Source: Pseudomonas sp. SCB32
Lineage (GTDB): Bacteria > Pseudomonadota > Gammaproteobacteria > Pseudomonadales > Pseudomonadaceae
DNA: 64,000 nucleotides
Reading direction: 5' to 3'
Assembly (NCBI RefSeq): GCF_009189165.1
Contig: NZ_CP045118.1
Coordinates: 4,774,001 to 4,838,000, forward strand
Shown here piece by piece: positions 49,908 to 58,857 of this stretch; positions within the stretch are counted from its first letter, which is position 1, and each line of letters begins with the position of its first letter. The notes under the pieces were generated by a model, which saw nothing but the letters and a program-made list of their open reading frames with translations, had not been told where the DNA came from and searched no databases. Both the position numbers and the translations under genes were made by a program.

Positions 49908-50573
49908 TCAGTGGCCGGTGCCGTCACCGCGGCGGCTGGTTTCGAAGAGGAACCAGGTGCGCTGCTCGGTCTCGTCGATCCAGTTCTCGATCAGGCTGGC
50001 CGTGGCGATGTCGTGGTGCTCGTCGCACAGGTCGTGCACTTCACGCATGTAGGCGGTCAGCGCCTTGTTGTCGCCTTGCAGCTCGGCCAGCATGTCCAGC
50101 GGCTGAACGAACTCGGCGTCGTCGTCGAGGATGCGCTTGTCACGGGCGATATGGCCGATGGAGCGAATGGTGTTGCCGCCGATCTTGCGGGTGCGCTCGG
50201 CAATGACATCGGTCATCGCGAAGATCTCGGTGGCGTGGTCGTCCAGCAGCAGATGGTAGTCGCGGAAGTGCGGCCCACTGACGTGCCAGTGGAAGTTCTT
50301 GGTCTTCAGATAGAGGGCGAAGACGTCGGCGAGCAGGCGGTTGAGCGCGGCGGAAAGATCACGGGTGGAGTTCTTGCTCAGGTCCGAAGGCGTGGCCAGG
50401 GCGGGCGCGCGGCGCACGGCGGGTTTCGCGGCAGCTGGCTTGGCGGCGGGCTTGCTGGCGGCGGCCTTCGCGGCCGGCCTGGCTGCAGGTTTGGCGGCCG
50501 CTTTCGCTGCCGGCTTCGCAGCGGCGGGTTTCGCCGTCGCAGGTTTCTTCGGAGCCGATGCGGATTTCTTCAT
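49908..50573 (-). CDS. Dps-family ferritin-like protein with Lys/Ala/Pro histone-like tail
   Basis: The C-terminal about 155 residues form a Dps/ferritin-like four-helix domain. Ferroxidase residues appear in TKNFHWHVSGPHFRDYHLLLDDH and DVIAERTRKIGG, and the end has NWIDETEQRTWFLFET. Residues 2-65 are a repetitive basic tail of KPAAAKPAAK type, like histone H1 and AlgP. Dps proteins protect DNA by oxidising and storing iron and, with basic tails, by binding DNA directly. The product is about 221 aa, some 60 longer than a plain Dps. The ATG at 50573 is preferred to a GTG one codon earlier. It is downstream of sbcC, 160 bp away, on the same strand. Confidence 0.93.
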   Translation of the reverse strand: MKKSASAPKKPATAKPAAAKPAAKAAAKPAARPAAKAAASKPAAKPAAAKPAVRRAPALATPSDLSKNSTRDLSAALNRLLADVFALYLKTKNFHWHVSGPHFRDYHLLLDDHATEIFAMTDVIAERTRKIGGNTIRSIGHIARDKRILDDDAEFVQPLDMLAELQGDNKALTAYMREVHDLCDEHHDIATASLIENWIDETEQRTWFLFETSRRGDGTGH

Positions 50574-50733
50574 CACAAATCACCTCTACGAAAGATCACA
50601 GTACCTGTGGGTGCCTTCCCGTACGGGATGTAGCTGAATCAGCGGTCTTGAGCCTATATCGCTCACCGTTGATTGCAAGTCGACATCCGCCAGCGCCGCC
50701 GCGTTCCCCCGACTGCGGATCAATCGTGCATCG

Positions 50734-53700
50734 TCAGTCTTTCTCCGGAGTGAAGCGGAAGCGCCCGTCGAGCTGGCTGTAGCCCATGCCGACGCCCTTG
50801 TGCACCTTGAGCTGCACCGGGATGCGCTCCTTGAGCGCTTCGACGTGGCTGATCACGCCGATGGTCTTGCCCGTCGCGTTGAGGCTGTCGAGGGCGTCGA
50901 GCGCCACTTCCAGCGTCTCGCCGTCGAGGGTGCCGAAGCCTTCGTCGAGGAACAGCGAGTCGATGCTGGTCTTGTGGCTGACCAGGTCGGACAGCGCGAG
51001 CGCCAGGGCCAGGCTGACCAGGAAGCTCTCGCCGCCGGACAGCGTCTTGCAGTCGCGCGCGGTGTCGCCTTGCCAGGTATCGATCACCTCCAGTTCCAGC
51101 TCGCCGTCGCTGCGCCGCGCCAGTTGGTAGCGGCCGTGCAGGCGCTGCAACTGGCGATTGGCGAGGTGCACCAGATGGTCGAGGGTCAGGCCCTGGGCGA
51201 AGCGCCGGTAGCGCGCACCATCGGCGGAGCCGATCAGGCTGTTCAGGCGCTGCCAGAGGTCGTGCTCCTCCTCCTGCCGGCGAATCTCTTCGAACAGGCT
51301 CTGCTGGCTGGCGCGGCGCGCATCGTCGCCCTGCAACTGCGCGCGGATTTCGCCCTGGCGCTGGCCCAACTCACGCAGTTCGGCGTTGAGGGCGAGCAGT
51401 TGCTGGGCCAACTCGTCCAGCGACAGGTCGCCATGCGGTTCGGCTTGCAGGCGCTCGACGTCCTGCAATGCCGCGGCACGCAAGGCCACGGCCTCGGCAA
51501 TGGCGGTTTCCAGCTTCTGCTTGAGGGTGCTGAGCTCGGCGCGCTGGGCGTCGTCCAGCAGCGCGGCAAGATACGCGGGCTCGTCGCCGAACGGGCTCTG
51601 CTCCAGTGCGTGCTGCCAGGCCTCCAGGCTTTTCGCCAGTCGCGCCTGATCCTGTTCCAGATGCTCCACCAGCGTCTGCTCGCGGCCCTGCAGCGCATCG
51701 GCCTGGCGCTGGCTGGCGCTCAGCCGGGCCTCGGACTCGCCCAGCGCCTGCTGCGGATATTCAGCGTTCGGTAATGCGGGCCGAGCCTCGAATGCCGCGT
51801 CCTGCCAGCGCTGCTGCCATTGCTGTGCGATGTCTCGCGCCGAGCCTGCGGCTTGCGCAGCATCACGCTCGGCGGCGGCCAGCTGCTGGCCGAGTTGCTG
51901 GTCCCGTTGCCAGTGCTGCCATTCTTCAGTGCGCTCGGCCAGCCATTGCTCGCCGTCTTCCGGCAGGCCGTAGCCCAGTTCCGCCAACGCGGTGGCCAAG
52001 ACTTCCTCCTGCTGTTGCAGCTCGGCACGCAGACTGGCGATCTGCTGCGTGCGCTCGTCCTGGCGCTGCCGGGCGAACTGCTGCTCGCCCTCGAACAATG
52101 CCAGTTGCTGCACCGCCTCGCTGTGGGCGCGCTCGGCATCGATGTGTGACTGCGCGCTCTCCTGCAGGCGGGCCCTGCGCTCGTCCAGCGCCTTCAACTG
52201 CTGTCGCAGATCGGCCAGCGCGGTCTCGTGACGCTGGCGCTCGGCGGCCATTGCCTGCTGATCGTCCAGCTGCAGTCCCAGGGCCGCGCAATGCTGCTGC
52301 CAGGCCTCCTGCTGCTGCCCGAGCGCCGCTTCGGCCTCTTCGAGCTGGCGTTGCCCCTGCTGTATCTGCGCTTCCAGTTCGGCCAGCTCGCCGCGCAGGG
52401 CGATGCCCTGGGTCTCCAGCTCCGCCAGCGCCCGCTTGCTCTCGTCGAGCGCCGTCTGGGTGGCCGACACATCCAGCGCCTGGTAGGCGTCCACCGCCGG
52501 GTGCTGCTGTGAGCCACACAGCGGGCAGGCTTCGCCCGGCTGCAATTGCGCGCGCCAGTGTTCGAGCTGGTGGATGCGCTGCTCCTGCTGGAGGAGCTTT
52601 TCCCGGTCGGCGGCCTGTTGCTGCATCGTTTTGTAGCGCTCGCGCAGGGCGACGATGGCGCCATCGCGCTCGCCCTTGCGCTGGCGCAGCGCGAGCAGTT
52701 CCGGCTGCCAGCGGGTGAGCTGCGCGGCGGCCTGGGAGCGTGCCTGGGCGATCTGCTCCAGGCGGTCGAAGCCGCGACCGAGCACTTGCAATTGCTGCTC
52801 GCGCTCACGCAGTTGCGCTTCAGTCGCGCCAGCGAGCAGTGCCTCCAGTTGCTGCCGGGCGGTGGACTCGTTCTGGCGAGCCTCGCCCAGCTTCCGCTCG
52901 GTTTGAGTGACAACATCTTGCAGCACGTTGCGACGCGCGCCGGCCTCGCTGAATGCCTGCTCCGAAAGATCGAACTGACGCTGGCTATCCGCGCTGGCCA
53001 GCAGCAGCCGGGTGCGTTGGGCAAACTGCGCGCGCCAGACCCCCAACAGCTCGCCCAATCGCGCACGTTGCGGCTGCCGGGCCAGTCGGGCTTCCAGCGC
53101 TTGGCGTTGCCCGGCCAGAGCATTCATTTCTACGCCACGAGCATCGCTCAGTTGCCGGGCGAACTGACTGGCGCTCCACAGCGCCTCGGCGATCCGTTCG
53201 CGGATGACGGCCTGTTCGGTGCGATTGCCCTCCAGCGCGGCGCGATCCTGCGTCAGGCTGTCCTGGCTGGCGCGCCAGGCCTGATGCAGAGGCTGCAGGC
53301 GCGCGGCGGGCTCACTGGCGGCCAGGCGTTGCAGGTCAGGCTGCGCCGCGTCGAGGGACTGACGGGCGCCGGCTTCCTTCTCGCTGGCCTGCTGCATCTG
53401 CTGCTCGGCACGGCCGAGGTCCTCACGCCAGCGATGCTGGGCCTGCAGCGCAACCTGGCGCCCCTGCAGCGAGGCTTCCTGCAACAACGCCTGATGGCTC
53501 TGCTGTTCGAGGGCTTCGCGCTGCTCGCCGCTGAGCAACTCGACACCCTCGGCACGGGCGCGAAGCTGGTCGAGCGCGCCGCGCACTTCACGGGTGCGCT
53601 CGAAGACGCGCTGCGAGATCAGCCCGTAGATCTCCGTGCCGGTCAGCTCTTCCAGCAATTCCGCACGCTGGTTGGCGTTGGCTTCGAGGAAGGCGGCAAA

Positions 53701-54183
53701 ACCGCCCTGGGCCAGCAGCATGGATTTGGTGAAGCGCTCGAAGTCGAGGCCTGTGAGGGTTTCAGTCTGCTTGAGCTTGTCGTTGATCTTGTCGGTGAGG
53801 ATTTCCCCCTCACCGCTGTCACGGTCGATGCGCACCAGCTCCACCTTCGGCGCCTGCAGCGCTCCCTCGGCCTTGTCACGGGCGCGGCGCTGGCTCCAGA
53901 AGGCACGGTAGGGCTGACCCTTCACCTCGAATTCCACCTCGGCGAGGCAGTCGGCGGTGTGCCGGGTCATCAGCTCGTTGCCGCTCTGCGACAGCACGCT
54001 CATGCGCGGCGTGCGGTGGTATAGCGCAAGGCAGATGGCGTCGAGCAGCGTGGTCTTGCCGGCGCCGGTGGGGCCGGTGATGGCGAACAGGCCATTGCCG
54101 GCGAAGGGCTCGGCGGTGAAGTCGATCTTCCACTCGCCTTTCAGCGAATTGAGGTTCTTCAGGCGCAGGCTGAGGATTCTCAC
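50734..54183 (-). CDS. sbcC: Nuclease SbcCD subunit C (Rad50-like ATPase)
   Basis: SbcC is the SMC/Rad50-type ATPase of SbcCD, which cleaves hairpins and DNA ends blocked by protein. The 1149-aa product has the Walker A motif ITGPTGAGKTTLLDAICLAL near residue 40 and two long Gln/Glu/Ala-rich coiled-coil arms. The zinc hook GEACPLCGSQQHPAV is near the middle (about residue 555). The C-terminal signature TLSGGESFLVSLALALALSD is followed by Walker B SLFLDEGFGTLDGETLE. It overlaps sbcD by 4 bp. Confidence 0.97.
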   Translation of the reverse strand: MRILSLRLKNLNSLKGEWKIDFTAEPFAGNGLFAITGPTGAGKTTLLDAICLALYHRTPRMSVLSQSGNELMTRHTADCLAEVEFEVKGQPYRAFWSQRRARDKAEGALQAPKVELVRIDRDSGEGEILTDKINDKLKQTETLTGLDFERFTKSMLLAQGGFAAFLEANANQRAELLEELTGTEIYGLISQRVFERTREVRGALDQLRARAEGVELLSGEQREALEQQSHQALLQEASLQGRQVALQAQHRWREDLGRAEQQMQQASEKEAGARQSLDAAQPDLQRLAASEPAARLQPLHQAWRASQDSLTQDRAALEGNRTEQAVIRERIAEALWSASQFARQLSDARGVEMNALAGQRQALEARLARQPQRARLGELLGVWRAQFAQRTRLLLASADSQRQFDLSEQAFSEAGARRNVLQDVVTQTERKLGEARQNESTARQQLEALLAGATEAQLREREQQLQVLGRGFDRLEQIAQARSQAAAQLTRWQPELLALRQRKGERDGAIVALRERYKTMQQQAADREKLLQQEQRIHQLEHWRAQLQPGEACPLCGSQQHPAVDAYQALDVSATQTALDESKRALAELETQGIALRGELAELEAQIQQGQRQLEEAEAALGQQQEAWQQHCAALGLQLDDQQAMAAERQRHETALADLRQQLKALDERRARLQESAQSHIDAERAHSEAVQQLALFEGEQQFARQRQDERTQQIASLRAELQQQEEVLATALAELGYGLPEDGEQWLAERTEEWQHWQRDQQLGQQLAAAERDAAQAAGSARDIAQQWQQRWQDAAFEARPALPNAEYPQQALGESEARLSASQRQADALQGREQTLVEHLEQDQARLAKSLEAWQHALEQSPFGDEPAYLAALLDDAQRAELSTLKQKLETAIAEAVALRAAALQDVERLQAEPHGDLSLDELAQQLLALNAELRELGQRQGEIRAQLQGDDARRASQQSLFEEIRRQEEEHDLWQRLNSLIGSADGARYRRFAQGLTLDHLVHLANRQLQRLHGRYQLARRSDGELELEVIDTWQGDTARDCKTLSGGESFLVSLALALALSDLVSHKTSIDSLFLDEGFGTLDGETLEVALDALDSLNATGKTIGVISHVEALKERIPVQLKVHKGVGMGYSQLDGRFRFTPEKD

Positions 54184-55400
54184 AGTTGCTCCTCCTGCAG
54201 GTCACTGACCACCTGCCGGTACAACCCGGTCAGGCGCTCGCGCAGGGGCGCGTCCAGTTCCTCACTGTCCAGGCGTTGCTGGAGCACATCCTCGGGGCTG
54301 AGTTCATCGAGGGTTTCCTTGGCCTCGCTGAACAGCGCCGCCTGCGCGTTACCGCGCTCGCGGCGAGTACGCAGCACCGTCACCGGCAGGTCCTCGCAAA
54401 GCTTTTCCACACGCAGCTGGATGTCGGTGAGGTAGTCGTCGGTGTGCACCAGCACCTCCAGCCACACCGGCTGCTCGGCACTACCCTCCTCAGCCGCGCG
54501 GGCCAACTCGGCGGGCAGTCTGGCAAGGCTGCCCGACACCGACTTCAACGGCTGGAAGCGCGGCACCGGCAAGGCGCTGACGCTGCGCAATCCGTTGTCA
54601 TCCAGGTCCACCAGCAGCACCTCCTTGCCCTGGATGGCCTCATCGAAACTCAGGGCAATGGGCGACCCGCAGTAGCGGATGTGCTCCAGCCCGCCGACCT
54701 TCTGTGGCCGGTGGATGTGTCCGAGGGCGATGTAGTCCGCCGCCGGGAAGGCACTGGTGGGGAAGGCTTCCAGGGTGCCGACGTAGATTTCCCGCACCGA
54801 CTCGCTGGCACTGGCGCCCACGGTGGTGAGGTGCCCGCTGGCGATGATCGGCAGGCGGCGGCCAAGGGCCTCGCGCTGTGCCTCAGCGCGCTGGAACAGT
54901 TCGCGGTAATGCGTCTGGATCGCCTGCTGCAGTGCAAGCTGCTTGTCCTGCGCGCTCTGGCCTGCCTGGCTGGTGAGCAGGTCGCGTGGACGGATGAAGG
55001 GGATCGCGCAGAGGATCGCGCCGGGCTCGCCATCGCGCCTGGGCAACACCAGCACCTGCGCATCAAGGTCGGTGCCGACCGCGGCGATCACCCGGGTATC
55101 CAGGCGCGCCAGCAACTCGCGGGACTCGTCCAGCATGGCCACCGAATCATGGTTGCCGCCCAGCACCACCAGCCGCGCCCCGGTATCGCGCAGCTCGACG
55201 ATGAAGCGGTTGTATTGCTCGCGGGCATAACTGGGCGGCGCGCCAGTGTCGAACACGTCACCGGCGATGATCACCGCGTCCACGGCCTGCTCGCGCACCT
55301 GCCCGACCAGCCAGGTGCAGAACGCCTGGTGCTCGGCCTCGCGGCTCTTGCCCATGAAATGCTGGCCCAGATGCCAGTCGGAGGTGTGGAGAATGCGCAT
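54180..55400 (-). CDS. sbcD: Nuclease SbcCD subunit D (Mre11-like)
   Basis: SbcD is the Mre11-like nuclease partner of SbcC. From the ATG at 55400 it is 406 aa. The metallophosphatase motifs are MRILHTSDWHLGQHF, VIIAGDVFDTGAPPS, VVLGGNHDSVAMLDE, IIASGHLTTVG and IALGHIHRPQKVGG. The long in-frame extension to 55586 reads through the divergent promoter and is rejected. Its stop overlaps the sbcC start (ATGA). Confidence 0.97.
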   Translation of the reverse strand: MRILHTSDWHLGQHFMGKSREAEHQAFCTWLVGQVREQAVDAVIIAGDVFDTGAPPSYAREQYNRFIVELRDTGARLVVLGGNHDSVAMLDESRELLARLDTRVIAAVGTDLDAQVLVLPRRDGEPGAILCAIPFIRPRDLLTSQAGQSAQDKQLALQQAIQTHYRELFQRAEAQREALGRRLPIIASGHLTTVGASASESVREIYVGTLEAFPTSAFPAADYIALGHIHRPQKVGGLEHIRYCGSPIALSFDEAIQGKEVLLVDLDDNGLRSVSALPVPRFQPLKSVSGSLARLPAELARAAEEGSAEQPVWLEVLVHTDDYLTDIQLRVEKLCEDLPVTVLRTRRERGNAQAALFSEAKETLDELSPEDVLQQRLDSEELDAPLRERLTGLYRQVVSDLQEEQL

Positions 55401-55533
55401 ACCGTGACGTCCGCAGCCGTGATCCAAAGGCTGGGATGATAACGGGTTGCGCCGCCGTGATGGCGGAATCGCCGGCCGCAGCCGCTCAGGCTGGCTATCT
55501 TTTCCCGAAGGCACGTCGCGATAAGGACTTCCC

Positions 55534-56898
55534 ATGCAACGCCTCGTCAACATGCTCAAGGACCTCGCCATCCTCGTCCGCGCCAACCTCTGGCTGCTGC
55601 CGGTACTGGCCGCACTGGTGGCCGCGCTGTTCTACTTCGTCGCCCCGCCCCCGCCCATGAGCGCCACCCTCGCCACCGGTGCGCCCGGCGGTGGCTATGC
55701 GATTTTCGGCGAACGCCTGAAGGAGGAACTGGCCAAGCAAGGCTTCGAGCTGACGCTGATGCAGACCGCCGGGTCGAGCCAGAACCTGGACAAGCTGCTG
55801 GACAAGAAAAGCGGCGCGAATATCGGACTGGTGCAGAGCGGCCAGGAGCAGCAACTGACGCATGACCAGCGCGCCAGCCTGCAGACGCTCGGGGCGATGT
55901 TCCAGGAGCCCCTGTGGCTGTTCCAGCGCCGTGACGTGAAGATCGACCGCATCGCCGACCTGCTGCCGCTGCGGCTGGCCCTCGGCACGCCGGGCAGCGG
56001 CACCGAGGCGGTGACCGAAGCCATCCTCAAGGCCAATGACATTCCCACCGAGCAGCTGCCACCGAACTGGCAGGCCCGCGGCGGCAACACGGTGGCCAAT
56101 GAACTGCTGGCCGGCACGCTGGACGCCGCGTTTTTCGTCGGCCCGGCGGAGAACCCCCTGATCCAGCGCCTGGCGGCCAGCCCGGACCTGAAGCTGGCCG
56201 GCTTCCGCCGCGCCCATGCCTATGAGGCGCGAATTCCGTTCCTCAAGCGCGTAGCCGTCAGCGAAGGCCTGTTGAACCTGGCGCAGAACGTCCCGGAGCA
56301 CGACCTTGCCACGCTATCGCCGGTCGCCACCCTGGTGATCAACGACAACTTCCACCCGGCGCTGACCCCGCTGATCCTGGAAGCCGCCCGCCGGGTGATG
56401 AGAAAAGGCACCCTGCTCGACCCCGCCGGGGCGTTCCCCAGCGCCGAACCGCGCACCCTGGCCCTGCAGAGCGACGCCGAGCGCTACTACAAGAGCGGCC
56501 CGCCGCTGCTGCAGCGCTTCCTGCCGTTCCGTATCGCCTCCCTGGCCGATCGCTACATCATCCTGCTGATCCCCTTCATCGCCATCCTGTTCCCGCTGCT
56601 CAAATCCATCGGTCCGCTGTACCGCTGGCGCATCCGCGCACGAATCTACCGCTGGTACCGCTACCTTCGCGAGATCGACCGACGCCTGGACGAGCGCGCC
56701 GGCAGCGCCGAGCTGAGCACCGAGATCACGCGCCTGGAGCAACTGGAAGCCGAACTGGCCAAGGTCGAGGTGCCGCTGTCGTACTACAACGAGCTGTACG
56801 AATTGCACCTGCACCTGAACTACGTGATCCGCCGTCTGCGCCAGTTGCGTCGCAACCGGCGCGAGCGCGACGGCGAGAAGATGCCGACAACGGACTGA
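55534..56898 (+). CDS. Membrane-anchored TAXI-family solute-binding protein
   Basis: The 454-aa product has an N-terminal membrane span (VRANLWLLPVLAALVAALFYFVAPPPP), then a TAXI-type periplasmic binding domain: LATGAPGGGYAIFGERLKEELAK, LGTPGSGTEAVTEAILKAND and GTLDAAFFVGPAENPLIQRL. A second span follows (DRYIILLIPFIAILFPLLKSI). A basic, coiled C-terminus of about 100 residues follows (RIRARIYRWYRYLREIDRRL...LEQLEAELAKVEVPLSYYNE). TAXI proteins normally feed TRAP transporters, but no TRAP permease gene is nearby. The tethered form suggests a receptor or sensor rather than a free binding protein; this is inference. It is divergent from sbcD. Confidence 0.87.
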   Translation: MQRLVNMLKDLAILVRANLWLLPVLAALVAALFYFVAPPPPMSATLATGAPGGGYAIFGERLKEELAKQGFELTLMQTAGSSQNLDKLLDKKSGANIGLVQSGQEQQLTHDQRASLQTLGAMFQEPLWLFQRRDVKIDRIADLLPLRLALGTPGSGTEAVTEAILKANDIPTEQLPPNWQARGGNTVANELLAGTLDAAFFVGPAENPLIQRLAASPDLKLAGFRRAHAYEARIPFLKRVAVSEGLLNLAQNVPEHDLATLSPVATLVINDNFHPALTPLILEAARRVMRKGTLLDPAGAFPSAEPRTLALQSDAERYYKSGPPLLQRFLPFRIASLADRYIILLIPFIAILFPLLKSIGPLYRWRIRARIYRWYRYLREIDRRLDERAGSAELSTEITRLEQLEAELAKVEVPLSYYNELYELHLHLNYVIRRLRQLRRNRRERDGEKMPTTD

Positions 56899-56955
56899 CC
56901 GACTTCACACCTCGCGCCAGGAAAGAACTGCAGCCGATAGGCGTACACGGCAACC

Positions 56956-56993
56956 GTAGTGGGTTGTAGTATCTTGTAGTGCAACACACTACA
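56956..56993 (+). promoter_or_regulatory. Operator/promoter of the toxin-antitoxin pair
   Basis: GTAGT occurs at 56956, 56966 and 56976, exactly 10 bp apart, followed by the inverted ACTAC at 56988-56992. The last two form the perfect inverted repeat TGTAGTG-CAACA-CACTACA (56975-56993). This is typical of an RHH antitoxin operator 14 bp ahead of the start codon. Confidence 0.75.
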
Positions 56994-57006
56994 TCTGAGG
57001 TGCTCC

Positions 57007-57246
57007 ATGCCTGTCATGTCCCTGCGCCTGTCGGACGACCAGTCCGAAACGCTCGCCAAGCTGGCCCATGCCACTGGCCGCAGCAAGAACTTCCTCGCCG
57101 CCCAGGCGCTGGAGGAATATCTGGTTCGCGAGTCGTGGCAGATCGGCGAAATTCTGGAAGCCATCGTCGAAGCGGATGCCGGCGACTTCGCCAGCGACGC
57201 CGAAGTGAAGGCCATCCTAGACAAGTGGACGCACGATGCGGATTGA
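57007..57246 (+). CDS. Ribbon-helix-helix antitoxin (CopG/ParD-like)
   Basis: The 79-aa product has an N-terminal RHH DNA-binding fold (MSLRLSDDQSETLAKLAHATGRSKNFLAAQALEEYL) and an acidic C-terminal helix (AIVEADAGDFASDAEVKAILDKW), the part that would wrap the toxin. GAGG lies 6 bp before the ATG. It overlaps the toxin gene by 11 bp. It would neutralise the ParE-like toxin and repress its own operon with the phased GTAGT operator; both roles are inferred from family and arrangement. Confidence 0.9.
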   Translation: MPVMSLRLSDDQSETLAKLAHATGRSKNFLAAQALEEYLVRESWQIGEILEAIVEADAGDFASDAEVKAILDKWTHDAD

Positions 57247-57520
57247 GTGGCTGCGAAAGGCACTGCGCAACCTCGATGACGAAGCCACCTACATTGCCCA
57301 GGACAACCCCGCTGCCGCGCGTGCATTCGTCATCGCCGTGGTGGCCGACGTCGAGCGCCTGGCGTTGAATCCCGCCTCAGGTCGTGAGGGAAGAGTTCCC
57401 GGGACTCGTGAATGGGCGATGACCAGCCATCCGTATCTGATTCCCTACCGCATCCGTGACGGCCGACTGCAGGTCCTGCGCATCTTCCACACCCGGCGTC
57501 TACCGCCTGCACAGTGGTAG
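57236..57520 (+). CDS. ParE/RelE-superfamily toxin
   Basis: The 94-aa product has the RelE/ParE fold pattern: MRIEWLRKALRNLDDEATYIAQDNPAAARAF (helical hairpin), then VERLALNPASGREGRVPGTRE and HPYLIPYRIRDGRLQVLRIFHTRR at the end. The sequence pattern is closer to ParE (gyrase-targeting) than to RelE (ribosome-dependent mRNA cleavage), but the target is not proven. It is translationally coupled to the antitoxin by an 11-bp overlap. Confidence 0.9.
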   Translation: MRIEWLRKALRNLDDEATYIAQDNPAAARAFVIAVVADVERLALNPASGREGRVPGTREWAMTSHPYLIPYRIRDGRLQVLRIFHTRRLPPAQW

Positions 57521-57642
57521 TAGCGGCGCGTTCGCAACGCGCACGGCGGCGCCGGGTCGGGTAAACTCTGGCGTTTTCCAATCCTCTGCCCACCCCGCCG
57601 CCCCGTATGCGGCGAGGCCGGCACTGAACCTCCAGGTCCGCC

Positions 57643-58650
57643 ATGCCGATTCGCCACGCCATCGTCCACCTGATCGACAAGAAGCCCGACGGCAACCCCG
57701 CGACGCTGCACGCGCGCGAAGCCGAGCTGGGCGACTCCCAGGCCATCGAGAACCTGATGGCCGACCTCAACGAAAGCTACAACGCCAAGCCGAACAAGGC
57801 CTGGGGCCTGTTCCAGGGCGAGTCCGGCGCCTACCCGTTCAGCGGCTGGCTGGGCGAGTACCTGGATAGCGGCAAGGACTTCGTCGCCTTCACCAAGCAG
57901 GCGGTGGAACACCTCAAGACGCTGATGGAAGAATCCAATCTCTCCACCGGCGGCCACGTGCTGTTCTGCCATTACCAGCAGGGCATGACCGACTACCTGT
58001 CCATCGCCCTGCTGCACCACAGTGAAGGGGTGGCGGTGACCGAGGCACTGGAAGTCACCCCGTCGCGTCACCTGGACCTGGGCCAGCTGCATATGGCCGC
58101 GCGGATCAACATCTCCGAGTGGCGCAACAACAAGACCTCCAAGCAGTACATCTCCTTCATCAAGGGCAAGGGCGGCAAGAAGGTCTCGGACTACTTCCGC
58201 GACTTCATCGGCTGCACCGAGGGCGTCGACGGACCGAGCGAGACCCGCACCCTGCTCAAGGCCTTCAGCGACTTCGTGGAGAGCGAAGACCTGCCTGAAG
58301 AGCAGGCCCGCGAGAAGACCGACGTGCTGGTGGACTACGCCACCAGCCAGGCGAAGATCGGCGAGCCGATGGCCCTGGACGCCCTCTCCGAGCTGATGGA
58401 CGACCAGGCCCCGCGCGCCTTCTACGACTACATCCGCAACAAGGACTACGGCCTGTCGCCGGAGATCCCGGCGGACAAGCGCACCCTCAACCAGTTCCGC
58501 CGCTTCACCGGCCGCGCCGAGGGGCTGTCGATCAGCTTCGAGGCGCACCTGCTGGGCAGCAAGGTGGAGTACGACGAGGAGCGCGACATGCTGATCATCC
58601 GCGGCCTGCCGACCCAGTTGCAGGACCAGCTCAAGCGCCGCAAGGACTGA
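57643..58650 (+). CDS. ndpA: Nucleoid-associated protein NdpA (YejK)
   Basis: NdpA/YejK is a conserved nucleoid-associated protein reported to affect topoisomerase activity. The 335-aa product starts [20 protein letters not shown]. It shows [19 protein letters not shown] and [39 protein letters not shown] (in part), followed by [20 protein letters not shown]. The length matches the family. It is followed by a terminator and then by a repeat-rich gap. Confidence 0.95.
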   Translation: MPIRHAIVHLIDKKPDGNPATLHAREAELGDSQAIENLMADLNESYNAKPNKAWGLFQGESGAYPFSGWLGEYLDSGKDFVAFTKQAVEHLKTLMEESNLSTGGHVLFCHYQQGMTDYLSIALLHHSEGVAVTEALEVTPSRHLDLGQLHMAARINISEWRNNKTSKQYISFIKGKGGKKVSDYFRDFIGCTEGVDGPSETRTLLKAFSDFVESEDLPEEQAREKTDVLVDYATSQAKIGEPMALDALSELMDDQAPRAFYDYIRNKDYGLSPEIPADKRTLNQFRRFTGRAEGLSISFEAHLLGSKVEYDEERDMLIIRGLPTQLQDQLKRRKD

Positions 58651-58663
58651 CGTCCACCGCTGA

Positions 58664-58694
58664 CGAAAAAGCCCATCGCGAGATGGGCTTTTTT
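58664..58694 (+). terminator. Terminator of ndpA
   Basis: GAAAAAGCCCATC-GCGA-GATGGGCTTTTTTG: strong stem and T tract, 14 bp after the ndpA stop. Confidence 0.93.
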
Positions 58695-58718
58695 GTGACT
58701 GAGGATTTTCCGTTGGGC

Positions 58719-58797
58719 GGTTCGCGAGCAAGCTCGCTCCTACAGACAGCCGGCAAGCGCGGTGCGCTTTTCGTAGGAGTGAGCTTGCTCACGAACC
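58719..58797. repeat. REPIN: two opposed REP copies
   Basis: GTTCGCGAGCAAGCTCGCTC (from 58721) and GTAGGAGTGAGCTTGCTCAC (from 58772) face each other around about 30 nt containing GCAAGCGCGGTGCGC. This is the same class as the pair at 16979-17060. Confidence 0.85.
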
Positions 58798-58799
58798 TG

Positions 58800-58848
58800 C
58801 CTAACGCCGGCCTTGCCGGCGGATAGCCGGACAAGGTCCGCTCCTACA
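58800..58848. repeat. Partial REP with CCGGCGGATAGCCGG hairpin
   Basis: GCCGGCGGATAGCCGG can fold as a small hairpin. GTCCGCTCCTACA at its right end is the arm of another REP copy without a full partner. Confidence 0.6.
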
Positions 58849-58857
58849 TAGTTTTCT

